Shown here piece after piece: positions 12,256 to 22,746 of a stretch of 64,000 nt of DNA. Positions within the stretch are counted from its first letter, which is position 1. Each line of letters begins with the position of its first letter. Where the stretch lies: the NCBI RefSeq assembly GCF_000512585.2, contig NC_089242.1:1860001-1924000 (forward strand), read 5' to 3'. A program made the translations under genes and the position numbers. The notes beneath the pieces are model-generated. The model made no database searches. It saw only the letters and a list, made by a program, of their open reading frames with translations, and was not told where the DNA came from. The DNA comes from Kwoniella bestiolae CBS 10118. Lineage: Eukaryota; Basidiomycota; Tremellomycetes; Tremellales; Cryptococcaceae.

Positions 12256-13011
12256 ATGAACACCCACCATCAAGCTCAAACTGTGCCAACCACTTCCAAT
12301 GGCGCATTTATCGACGATGACCGAAAGGCGTCCGTGATGTGGTGTACATTCGTTGAGAGCGGGCCCGACCTGACTGAATATGACCAGGCGACTGGACACA
12401 AGGTCATCAGAGGTATCTGGCCTTTCAGAGACAGCAAGGTATGGCGCACGTGGCGCGAGTCATATGAGTCCTACCCGGCCGTCTCGCTTCACAGCCGCGA
12501 AACTGCGAGGGCGTCTGGGGCAAAAACCATGTCCGACATTTTGAGTCGAGAAGAGCAAAGCTCACGAGGGGACAACACACCGGTACCGGCCCGCATCGAA
12601 CAAGACCTTCTCAGCTTCTTCACATCTGGCGTGCGAGTCGCGACTGCCCTCAACGCCACGATGGATGATCTGAGTGAGAAGATTGACGCTCAGCACAAGT
12701 CGATCAAATCGATGTATGAGCGTGACTGTACTGGTGATAGATTCGAATTGCATTTCCCCTCAAGAAAGGGCTTGGTGTGCGCCAATCCCTTTGTCAAGTT
12801 ACCTTGGGTCCCCGTTGAAATCGATAAAGATCAACACCGGAGCGATATCGAGGAGAAATGGCGCAATTACATTGTGGGAGACATCTCAGCAATCCGACAA
12901 CCTGACGATGGTACGATCCTTGTTCCTGTGATTTACCGACCCCCTGAAGTCGTTAGGGCGGCTAGAATGGCTGGATGGACCGATGAAGAAGAGGATACAA
13001 GAACAAAATAG
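12256..13011 (+). CDS. Orphan protein, family Q (C-terminal VPVxxDxDQ...W...QPDDG motif)
   Basis: Single-exon ORF of 251 aa, start MNTHHQAQTVPTT. I recognise no known domain. An N-terminal part has DDRKASVMWCTFVESGPDL; a middle predicted helix spans VATALNATMDDLSEKIDAQ; then YERDCTGDRFELHFPSRKG; and the C-terminal motif WVPVEIDKDQH, EEKWRNYIVGDISAIRQPDD, TILVPVI. The same motif occurs in the minus-strand gene at 54.1-54.7 kb (VPLAVDEDQH, WGDATIGEWSKISQPEDG, FIPVI) and in the broken copy at 55.5-56.4 kb, so this is a small local family. No signal peptide or membrane segment. Function unknown. Confidence 0.7.
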   Translation: MNTHHQAQTVPTTSNGAFIDDDRKASVMWCTFVESGPDLTEYDQATGHKVIRGIWPFRDSKVWRTWRESYESYPAVSLHSRETARASGAKTMSDILSREEQSSRGDNTPVPARIEQDLLSFFTSGVRVATALNATMDDLSEKIDAQHKSIKSMYERDCTGDRFELHFPSRKGLVCANPFVKLPWVPVEIDKDQHRSDIEEKWRNYIVGDISAIRQPDDGTILVPVIYRPPEVVRAARMAGWTDEEEDTRTK

Positions 13012-13405
13012 CCAGGGAAGGGCACAGGTAGACGAATGATTGATCCTCCTGACAGCCGTCGGTGAATTTTGCTTAGCGTAGTGCATCGTATGCACCGTCA
13101 ATTGCCCAGATGAGGATGCCGCATCTTGACCGTTGATATTCACCAGCCATCACTGGTACATATGCACCTGATGGTATGAACGGATGGATTCGCCCGGCGC
13201 AATTGTAGGGGACGGTAGGCTTTGAGAGCTGTACGAGAGGGCCAAATGTAGACGAATGATGTATCTGCCATGGATGTCTTGATAGCCATTGCTGACATGC
13301 TGTATGTTGAGTGCATGCAGACCTAAATTACGCAGATGAAGATGTCCACATCTTACCGTTGACTCTCGCGAAGCTTCACCAATACTATATTATGTACACA
13401 CATAT
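13012..13405. repeat. Degenerate 220-bp direct duplication downstream of the family Q gene
   Basis: Two related blocks about 220 nt apart: GTAGACGAATGAT occurs exactly at 13028 and again at 13248, and CAGATGAGGATGCCGCATCT at 13107, followed by TGACCGTTGA, is matched by CAGATGAAGATGTCCACATC at 13333, followed by TTACCGTTGA. Spacing is 220-226 nt. This is a diverged tandem duplication of the 3' flank of the gene; no coding sequence is visible. Confidence 0.6.
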
Positions 13406-15109
13406 CTATACTTCAGCAACCGAACTAAAAGCACCCGGTACCATCCATGTATACTCCCTTCGAGCCCTCTCAAAACCCTCCCGTGCTTTTTGATACGCAT
13501 GTCGGTATTCCTATCTCACGAATTGATTAGCCAAATCAAACCTGTACGAAAGTGTAGGGTTGTACCTATGCCTTGCTTGACGGAATACTCACATCGTCGC
13601 CCTTCAACTCATGCCACGCCAGAGCCGATCGCTCATCGTCAATGAACAGTCCATTCCATTTACCTATCTTTGAGCTCATGTCGTATCGGACCAGTCCCGT
13701 ACATGGATCAGGATTTGGAGGGGGCAAGGACCATATGGGATTGGGATCGGAGGGAGGGCAGCAGTACTTTGACGTGGGGTCGGCGGAGGGGGATAGGGGG
13801 AGTGAGAACTGTGAGAGACTCAGTCAGCTCATATGTACTGTATTTCGATTTAGGTTAGTCGGTTCTGAAAGGAAGGATGACACAGACGAAAACGTACCAT
13901 CAGTTCACCCATTTTGGCATCTTCGTCGAATTGGGAATTCCTTGTTGAGCGCGGGACCTCCGCCACGGCCATTGTCTTTACCTACAGATCAGTATGTTTA
14001 GCCTTATCAACTACGTCTGACATCTGATCGATCTCGGCATCGTCGATTGGAGTGACTTACAACACCCCACGAGAAACCGTATATCATCCCTTGGAAATAG
14101 TAGTGATACCCTGTCCATCTACCTAGGGCGGTACCGATGTAACTTGGTTTGTGCGGGTCGAGGGAGAGTAAAGTAGGAATGAGGTTGGGCAGGATAGGTA
14201 GTGTCTACATATTGGTGGAAGATGTGGTTGATCAGTCAAATGAGCATCTCTTGGGGGAATTGAGCTTCAGACTCACATCATCATCACATTTCCTGTAGAA
14301 TCAATATCGATATCTCTCGTCAGCTCAGCCGAAATGCCTCATTTGGATGTTCTCTTTATAACGTGAATCATGAAGCAATCCACTCACATGACCCACCAAG
14401 CCTTCCTACCACCTTCCCTCCCCACATACCTCAACCACTCCCATGATTTCCCATTATTCATATTCTCACCATTCTCCAACAACCTCAACCTGATCAAGTC
14501 CCCATACATCTTCATCTCTGTATCAATTTCCTTCTCCTCCTCCAACCCTATTCGGTGTTTGTCCTCATCCTCTCCCTCCTTCGCTTCACTATTGATTCCC
14601 AGGACAAACTTAATTTCCACCAGGTGTCTATACTCTTCCGGAACAGCCTCCATCAATCCCAATTCCCTAATTAACATTCTCCGCTTTCGTGATCCCTCCG
14701 TGGGAGTAGAGAAGATATGTAACATCAATATAGCAGGAGAAGCCAGTACCTGATTACCGTTTCCGTTGTTGGAAAAGAGAGATTTGTAATTTGGTGGAGT
14801 CAGATTAGGTATCTTCCATTCGCCCATCCATCGAGCATTCCTCAGTCCTTCTACAATTTTGGGTGGACCCATAAGCCCAGCAGGATTGTACATCACTTTA
14901 TGGAGATACGGGTGGATGGAGGGCGGAGTGTGCCCCAGGATATAGTTGTATCGATGGTGAGATGGCATCTTTGGGAAGGGAATTAATGCATGGTGATATA
15001 TGTGGATGAATGAGAGTAAGAGGATAAGGGGGAGAAGGACGATGAGGGTGAGGCGACGGTAGCGCAGGTTGTGGATGTTGATATTGATGTTGGGGCGAGG
15101 TATCTTCAT
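13406..15109 (-). CDS. Glycosyltransferase family 31 (galactosyltransferase-type)
   Basis: Type II membrane protein: a short basic N terminus (MKIPRPNININIHNL) precedes one membrane helix (LTLIVLLPLILLLSFIHIY), putting the catalytic part in the Golgi lumen. GT31 signatures follow: ILMLHIFSTP, EIKFVLG, MYGDLIRLRLLENGENMNNG, SWEWLRYVG, and across two introns WWVMKCDDD, which contains the DxD metal/nucleotide-sugar site. Later exons give TLPILPNLIPTLL, YIGTALGRWTGYHYYFQGM, IYGFSWGVV and GLFIDDERSALAWHELKGDD, ending AFSSVAEV. It probably adds a beta-linked galactose or similar sugar to glycans. I prefer the ATG at 15107-15109; an upstream in-frame ATG at 15164-15166 only adds residues encoded by a TTGGGTAT repeat. 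Confidence 0.87.
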
Positions 15110-15116
15110 GACGAGT

Positions 15117-15152
15117 GTTGGGTGTTGGGTATTGGGTATTGGGTATTGGGTA
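15117..15152. repeat. 8-bp tandem repeat, (TTGGGTAT)n
   Basis: A run of four to five near-perfect copies of an 8-nt unit (ttgggtgt, then ttgggtat), immediately upstream of the preferred start of the GT31 gene on the other strand. It lies in the 5' leader, or encodes a PNTQYPI-type repeat if the upstream ATG is used. Confidence 0.8.
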
Positions 15153-16990
15153 TTTGGAGGTATCAAAAGGAGATCAAGCAGGGCATGAGTGGAAGGTTAA
15201 GTTGCTATGTCAGCATGTACTGTTCAGTATTCGATGGTAAGTGAAGAACTCATCAGAGTCGCTTGTTGTTGTTGTTCGTTCTGTGGTGTGTATATATCGG
15301 TGTACAGTACATTGGTGTCCCATGTTGTTTGTCGTTTCAGTATCAGATTTGTAGGTCTGTGCTGTGTGTTTGTGGGTTCGTGCGACACCGATGGTGTATG
15401 TTATCATCGCCGACATCCTTCTCACACGCATAATGAGACGTCCTTGTGTGTGATGCCAAGACATGATGGAGTCTTGCTTGTTCGTGGTCAGTAGGGTCAT
15501 TGATGGTATACAGTTTGCCCTCAAGGAAGGGAAATGATGTTGATGTCGGATCCGCATGTCAGTGCATGATACGCTTTCAAGTCCAGTAGTGGACAAGGTG
15601 CAGATTTGAATTGCAAGTAAAAAGTGATGAATGGCGACTCTGGGGATACAATCCATCAACGGCAGCGCGGCGGTCTGAGCGTCAAGCAGTGTACAGTGTA
15701 AGCATCAAGCCCACCACCGGTTTGAAAGATCATTCCTGGGGTCGTAGAAGACCGACATTAGCTTCTTCTGATTATTCATCGACTCACTGTATGCATATGA
15801 ATACCATCATTCAATGTCGACGACGCGGTATAAATGCGAACGACTATCCTGCTCAAACGCGTCACAGATTTCTCAAGGGTATCAAAATCATTTCACAATC
15901 ACAAACGTAGGTATGCGAGTCGACCTAGAACTCATACAATTTCGAGGGTTGATATATCTATACCACAACCTACAGTAGATTCCTAGATTCCCAGATGGTG
16001 ATTGGGTATTTGATTTGATTCTCTTTCATTCTGAGATGTGTGCGCGTACGTACTTCTGGTCCCTTAAAGGAGAAGATTTTCAGGAACGATGACCCACGTA
16101 CATGCTACTACTGTACAGCATCTGAGCGTGATGTGCAAAACTAAAGGAAACAAACCCCTTGGAAGATTTTCAATATTTTATCCGATCGCTGTTGGTCTGA
16201 TCGGTGGTGATTTGCCCCTTTGTAAGGGTTTGTGATACATTTCCCCCTTTCCTTTCACTGCAGAGATCTCGAGGGGGGGAATCGCTTATAACCCCGGGGG
16301 CTAGAATTCAAAGAATGGCCAAAGAAAGGTATTGAAGCCCCTTGAAATCATTTCCGTACTGTATCTCGTGTTTGGCCACCACAGCACTGGAAAGACATTG
16401 GTCATTCCCAGATCTCTGGGTTTATCCATTACATACGAGTGAATGCCCTGTATATGTACTCACCTGGATAGTATTGTAGTACGCGTCCTCGTTGCCCTAT
16501 TCCACTTTCCACTTTCCGAGTCCAGATCTTGTTTCCCTTCCCCATGATTTGTTACTGATCCTGTTCCAGTTACCTGCAACTACCGAGCTATAGTACGGTT
16601 ACCCACTTTTTTACCCTGAGCATTGATGGGATGGGATTGGAGTGAGCAACCAAACCAATTCACTCGTCCTCGTATGTACTCAACGATGCAATTGATAGAA
16701 CTCGAATGATAATTTGTCTCATACAGAGAGAGACAAAATAATCATTATCCATATCATATCATACAATACATACATACACATTCATCGAATTCAGTTCCAT
16801 CATTGTATTCCCTCATCAATCTATTTGTTCCATTTTCTCACTCCATCGTCGTCCAACTGTGAATAGTATCACAAGACACTCGCCACCCGCGTTCTTACGT
16901 TAATCTCTCGTCCCATCTCCAACTCGCAGTCAACAGGTCCAGGTCGAGGGATACGAGTACCAGTCAACGGGAGACAGACCATCCATCATC
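15153..16990. other. Divergent promoter region, GT31 / RRxS protein gene
   Basis: About 1.8 kb with no convincing gene. The half nearest the plus-strand gene carries several C4T/AG4 elements between 16155 and 16345, and a pyrimidine-rich leader from about 16790. ORFs at 15207-15659 on both strands have composition like simple (GT-rich) sequence. Confidence 0.45.
16155..16345. promoter_or_regulatory. Cluster of CCCCT/AGGGG (STRE-like) elements
   Basis: Within about 190 nt there are five C4T or AG4 cores (near 16157, 16215, 16244, 16273 and 16338), about 650-830 nt upstream of the RRxS protein gene. In yeasts CCCCT is the stress response element bound by Msn2/4-type C2H2 factors. Function here is inferred only. 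Confidence 0.35.
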
Positions 16991-18739
16991 ATGATACCCC
17001 TATCACCTGTCCTATCCTCATCAATCTCACCTGCACCTTCACCTCGACCTTCCATATCCTCTTCATCAAGCGGACCACCCTTGACACCGATATACGAGAT
17101 GGACAAGATGAGCTCGGATCTGATAGTTAGTACAGAGGAGGTGGAAGACCCCAGTCCAAGTGATAGAGTGATGATTCCCAAGCGGGAGCACGCCAAGAAA
17201 AATGGTAGAGCGAATCTACCCACTCTCAACGTCCCACCACCGACATTTCACAACTACTCGTTCGGCAGTTCCATACCAGCTTCATCACCCTCAGCCTCTT
17301 CCACAGAATCTTCCATCGGACGTACGCCCAGTCCACTATCATCTGTAGAAGACATCGCGCTACCTTCAGAAGGGTTCAAGTTCGGTACATGCCCTTCAGC
17401 TTCTTTCGTAGGTACACCTACAGCCGAGCAAGGCCCATTCGAATACCCTTCTTCATCGTCTTCAACCATGTCTACCAGTCCTCCAGTCGGTTCTCCAACA
17501 CTAGCACGAAGAGGTAGTTTAGCATTGGGCATGACTCATCGTAGAGGATCTATAATCTCCACGCATTCCAATGGGAATGGTACGGCCATCTCCCCACCAC
17601 CCACACGTAGAAGTTCGACTTGCTCCACTATAACAACTCTTCCAGCTGCAGGTCGCCGTCCATCCATAGTTCACTCAACCACCGTGGACGTAGCCATCCC
17701 ACAGACGACATCAGACACTTTCGACGAACCATACCGCCCGACTCCCTCTGCCAGCTCCTCCCGTCGTCCCTCCGTTATCATGTTCCCCAATAAAAACCTC
17801 CCTGCCCCCATTCCTCCTTCACTCCTCGCTCGACGAGGATCCCTACCCGTTGACAAACTGTTTGGAATCCCCTTATCATCCGATCAACCCAACAGAACGA
17901 GATCAAGCTACTCATCAGGTTCAGCGACAATATCAACCGCGTCGTTATACCTTCGTAGGCAGAGCGTAGTTTCAGAAAGTGGATTTTCAAACGGATCAGG
18001 CGCGACAGTTATGAATGATGATCATACCGGCAATGGAATAAGGAGACCATCAATGCGAGCTAGAACCCCTTCAGCAGATTTTACTCCCCAGACAGCCTCA
18101 TCAGCCCGAAGAGGGTCAGTATCGTTCTTCCCTCCTCAATCACTCCAGACCCAGACTCCCGCTCGATCTTCTTCCCTGTCTTCCAGCAGGTCCAGTGTAT
18201 CCTCCCAAAGTCAACGAAGCTCCATCTCCTCTTCTCGTATACCTATCAACTTCTCACCCCGACATCCGTCCTACGCCCATTCAGGGGTATACAGCTCCAG
18301 ACAAAGCTCAACAACGAGCATAAGCAATACCTCGTCTTCCTCGTCGGCATCTGTACCTTGTTCGCCCAAGGTGGGATTCAACCCCATGATGTCGAGACGA
18401 AATCGGAACTCGACCATAAATAGTAATCCCGGATTAAGCAGTTCAGAAGAGGACGAGGAGAACGAGCACGAAGAGGAGAATCAGCTATTACCTACCCCGA
18501 ACCAGAGTAGGTTGAACGATAGTACGCAGGTGCCCGATGTGAACGTACCTACTTTTGTGGATCCCTGGTCCACCTCGACGTCTTCGATACAGAGTAAATT
18601 GGATGAACTTAGTATAGGTGGACCCGGAGGCGGAGAACCGTTTATCAGCGGTGTTCCTTTGGAGACGCCCCCCTTGGAGACTGTAATGGAACGACCACCT
18701 TTGGAAAGTATAGATAGCGGTGCGACGGAGAGACCATAG
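16991..18739 (+). CDS. Serine-rich disordered protein with nine RRxS phosphorylation motifs
   Basis: Single-exon ORF of 582 aa, start MIPLSPVLSSS, almost entirely low-complexity Ser/Pro/Thr/Arg sequence without a recognisable fold. Its striking feature is repeated R-R-x-S sites: RRGSLALG, RRGSIIS, RRSSTC, RRPSIVH, RRPSVIM, RRGSLPV, RRQSVVS, RRPSMRA and RRGSVSF, most with a hydrophobic residue after the Ser. That is the protein kinase A consensus, so the protein may be a multisite PKA substrate or scaffold (inference). An acidic stretch (SSSEEDEENEHEEEN) and a C-terminal conserved-looking piece (NVPTFVDPWSTSTSSIQSKL) follow. No localisation signal seen. Confidence 0.75.
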   Translation: MIPLSPVLSSSISPAPSPRPSISSSSSGPPLTPIYEMDKMSSDLIVSTEEVEDPSPSDRVMIPKREHAKKNGRANLPTLNVPPPTFHNYSFGSSIPASSPSASSTESSIGRTPSPLSSVEDIALPSEGFKFGTCPSASFVGTPTAEQGPFEYPSSSSSTMSTSPPVGSPTLARRGSLALGMTHRRGSIISTHSNGNGTAISPPPTRRSSTCSTITTLPAAGRRPSIVHSTTVDVAIPQTTSDTFDEPYRPTPSASSSRRPSVIMFPNKNLPAPIPPSLLARRGSLPVDKLFGIPLSSDQPNRTRSSYSSGSATISTASLYLRRQSVVSESGFSNGSGATVMNDDHTGNGIRRPSMRARTPSADFTPQTASSARRGSVSFFPPQSLQTQTPARSSSLSSSRSSVSSQSQRSSISSSRIPINFSPRHPSYAHSGVYSSRQSSTTSISNTSSSSSASVPCSPKVGFNPMMSRRNRNSTINSNPGLSSSEEDEENEHEEENQLLPTPNQSRLNDSTQVPDVNVPTFVDPWSTSTSSIQSKLDELSIGGPGGGEPFISGVPLETPPLETVMERPPLESIDSGATERP

Positions 18740-19198
18740 CATTAGACTTTTAGATGAATGGTAGATAGAGAAGTAGAGTGTTAGATCAGTAGAGCGTAGA
18801 TGTGGTCTTCATCGGAGAGTGTGTCGTTTGTGGTTCCAGTTTGTTCGTGTTTTGGTGGAGATAAATCTCACTTTGTGTTGTTGTTATTACTAGTATCTGA
18901 ATGGGCGGTCAATCTCATTCATCCTTGCTATCCGCAGTCATGATTTATATATATTCGCATTTTGTTCTTCCTCCTTCTTTTCTTCCGAGTTGACCAGTAG
19001 CGTTAGATTTCTCAGGTGTATCATACAGCGGTTGAATAACATAGATCATTAAACATGATCGGACGGACATGCATGTGGAGATGTACAGTATCTCATCCAT
19101 TGAAAATCCACGATCAGAGCTAATGGTGATATCGTGACTAATCCCGTATCAATCTCTTTCTGTTCCCGCTCCTGGTCCCGGTAAGATCAAATTCAACA
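18740..19198. other. Convergent intergenic spacer
   Basis: Two facing 3' UTRs (plus-strand RRxS gene, minus-strand coiled-coil gene). No other feature seen. Confidence 0.45.
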
Positions 19199-21719
19199 TC
19201 AAGACAACAAACTATCCCTAAACATTCTCAGCCCATCCTCCTCGCTCCGTATCTGCTCCTCCTCCTCGTCCATCCAGGTCATCCGGGACTTCTGAACGCT
19301 CTCCTTGAGCGCATCAACCCCGATCTGAATCCTCACCATCTCCTCGTATATTGCATGCAGCTCTCGTTCTCGTTCCCGTTCCATCTCCGTGGCCGTATAC
19401 CGCTTAGTAGAAAGAGTGACGAGTTCACTGACGGTGCTCTTAAGCGGTGTGAGGTACTTATCAAACGATTGAAGAGACTCGTATGTCTTCGTTGCGAATT
19501 TGGAGGCTCGTTCAAAGGGCGAGGCGACTTTGCCCATGGACACCTGACCCTGGCCGGGCGCGGTGGTCGTAGATATCGTTGATAGGATACTCTGGCCTAA
19601 GGTATCCGTGCGGTGCGGTTCGTCGAGGATCCGGAATTGCACCTTGCTCGGACTGGTACCGTTGGTCAGCGCGGGACTGTCTCTTACTTGCCTCGTGGAA
19701 TTTATGTTCGTAGCTGAAGGTGGTATGGACCACGACCCGAAGCTCTTCTGTCCCGTCAATTCCGACATATGTTGCAAAGCCAGAGTTTGCATACTGCTGA
19801 AAATCGGCTTCATCTTTTCTTCAAGCTCTTTGGTCAGTTCCGCCATTTCCTCAGCGTGGGTTACCGTGTCGGAACGCTGAGCTTGGTAGTGGAGGATGAA
19901 ATTGTCGTTTTTCACCACCTGGAGACGGTGCGAAATACCTTCCAAGGAGTTCGATAAGGCTTTAAATCCCTTTCTGACCGAATCGTCCATACCATTCACA
20001 TGGCCCTCTCGGTTCACCCCATTGGTGACGGAACCGAATCCCGACACCCTGTATTTCTCCAGCCGTGCTTTCCTCCTTGTCAGCCTCTCACAAGAATCCA
20101 GAAACACCGACTCCAAATTCAATCTCTGTCTCCCCTTGGGCGTATGGGACCACTCGATAAACCTATTAGCCATGTCCTGCTGGACCATCTCCATCTCGCG
20201 TACCTTGTCTTCAAGGGTGAGGGAGGTAAAATCACTGTTCAGCTCCGCACCTTGCACGCCGGGATGATTGGGGGATAAGAGGGAGATCGCGTAGTTGGTG
20301 TGATCGTCATCTCGTATTTGAGTTGTGGAGATTGTTGAGGGATCGATGTTGGTGTGTAGGATCTTGCATCTTTCGGAAGGGTGCGAAGCGTCCTGATATC
20401 CGTCGACGGAGGATGATCAGCACAATCTCACTAAATTATCAAGAAGTACTCCGACCGTGAGGTTTTCTGAAGAGACACGGTGAGAAGAAAGAGAACCACA
20501 ACATGATACCCACAGTATGAGGACATCTCGATCTCCACACGACCCTCCCCTCGGGTGTAGTGATGGGATAATGGTATGGTGAAGTCCTGAGCATATCCGT
20601 GGCAGACCCATAAGTGCATTTCGGTCGAACATAAAAACATTCTCTGATGTTCGTTTTGGTTCCTCCTCCATGACGACGGAATCGAATGATATCCATAGTA
20701 TGGGGATTGAAATTTTCCATAGAAAACCTCTGTGTGTGACTGGGAGGAAAGTTGTTGGATTGTTGAGGGATATGAGGATGCAAATATGAAGAGAACCTTC
20801 GTTGATCCATTGAAGGTCTGGTATCTCCCGCTGGATCGTATACATCGCTGCTAAGCTTATAATCTGGTCGACGAGAACTGCCTCTCCTTCGGGGGGTACC
20901 GTCTCCTCGATGGATCCCACGATCACGATCAGACTCGTTATACTCGGGTGGTGCATGTCTGGATGTCCTGGATGAAGCTCGACCACGAACATGTCTAGAA
21001 GGGGGAGAATCATCTGGGTCGTCTCTCGCCGTAGACATAGATCTGCGATGAGGTCGGGGTTGCGGTTGAGAATGTCTGTCGACACTCGACTGTCTCGACC
21101 AAGTCTTGTACACATGTATGGTATGCCCCGCGGGAGTTTCATCGACCTCGAAATTCGCATTCGAATATTTCGTATCTGAGTTCTGTCTTGAGACCGATGG
21201 TCTCCTATTGGATATCCCATTAGAAGTCCCATTGGGCATCCCATTTGGTACGTTGGGATCCGCATGGTGTGTCAGACTATAAGCTGAGTATGAAACCTGC
21301 CTCGAAAGTGGCTGGCCACCACCACCACCACTATAAAGATGTGCAGTAGAATTGGACACAGAGTTAGATACTTGTCTAGACAGTGGCTGACCTCCATATG
21401 GGTGGGGAGCAGGATAGTCCGACTTTGAACTTGAGACTCTCCGGGAGACGGGTGGTCTGCTTTCACCGTAATCGCCGCGATGGCCATTTGAACGATCTTG
21501 GTGATTCCCATAGTTCGTCGTCCGAGTGATCGTGATCGATTCTCCTCTAACTGGGCTTTCCCGCTTAGGTGACGAGGAAGCCTCAGATGAAGAATACCTC
21601 TCGTCGAGTTTGCCTTTGGACCCGCCACTTCTGATCTGCTTGAGGAACTCGGGACTTCGCCAGCTGCTCTTGTTAGAGGCCGTGCCGGCACTATCCCTAG
21701 AGTGGTTGGATGGGGGCAT
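19199..21719 (-). CDS. Disordered/coiled-coil protein, copy A of a paralogous pair
   Basis: Two exons, 21719-20514 and 20392-19199 (799 aa), joined in phase 0. The N-terminal 380 residues are disordered, rich in Ser/Arg/Pro with repeats of GGQPLSRQVS type. Before the intron comes YGSATDMLRTSPYHYPITTP. After it come SERCKILHTNIDPSTIST, then a helical C-terminal half with RFIEWSHTPKGRQRL, EEMAELTKELEEKMK, and the end MTWMDEEEEQIRSEEDGLRM. Each of these blocks has a counterpart in the gene at 58.8-60.8 kb, which also has the intron at the same place. I recognise no named domain; a cytoskeletal or trafficking scaffold is possible but unsupported. Intron 20393-20513 starts gtgggt and ends atatcag. 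Confidence 0.75.
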
Positions 21720-22746
21720 GTTGGGCGATATTGCAAGTGCACTTAGCGACGCAGCATCACTACCTTGGGCACCTGATCAATGTCTAAGAGAGGAATCGAA
21801 AGTCAAGGTTGTCAGAAATTCATGCCGAGGGAATGCATCGAACGCTCTTCTAGCAGGGTCCCAGGGGCTTTATACGTACGTTACGCTTCAACCGCCGGTC
21901 GAAAGGACTGACAACATTTCAAGAACCTGTACAACCCATGACACTTTAAGATGAAAGGTACGATTATGTGCACATACGAGCAATGTCCTTTGGCCTTCTC
22001 ATGGGACCAGGGTTGTGCTTCTCACAAGTCAGTGGAGCTAGGTATGGATGTATATTTGTATTTCGTCGACAGATTGAACCTTGGTCTGAAGCTCTACTGC
22101 GAAAGCTGAAATCAAGTCTGAGGGACAAGATAAAAGGAGGGAGAGTCAAGAGTACCTTTACGGCTGTGCCGCTGATGCGTAAAACTTTGTAGAGTTCTTG
22201 GGGGGTGGGAAACCTTTGTATTGCTTCTCACGGTTTATGATGATACGTCAGTTGCTGTATACTATGTGCTTGGTTGGCTTGCCAATGACGACATATACTC
22301 GAGTGAACTGAGGGTTTTCCCAGTTATCGGAGTTTGCCGGACCACGAAGATTTCTACTTTTCAGTATGTCAGATCAAGTTGATCCGATCCGAATTCCTGC
22401 TGGAGAAATTAGTGGTCTGATTGGATATGTGATGGGGGAGAGAACCCGCAGTGCACTTGCGGAGACAGAAATATGAATGTTGTGTTGCAACTGAAACCAA
22501 GCGGGGCCTATCGGTGTTTGAACAGGTCTACAAGGAGGTTGAAATGCTGGTCTGTTGAGCTGCCGCGACGTGTCACATGACCGAGGACATAGAAGGAGTT
22601 CTGTACGCAAGGGAAAACCGGTTGGACATGGTTCGGTAAACAAAGCTGTGATAGCAATGCTCGCGGCACTTAGATACATGTCATCTCAATCACCTTCGTC
22701 ATCATATCTCCCAGCTTCCCGAGGCAAGGCGACCAATACCTGCAAC
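21720..22746. other. Intergenic spacer upstream of copy A
   Basis: About 1 kb holding the promoter of copy A and the 3' flank of the small minus-strand gene. ORFs at 21968-22192 and 22374-22679 look random. Nothing else recognised. Confidence 0.4.
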
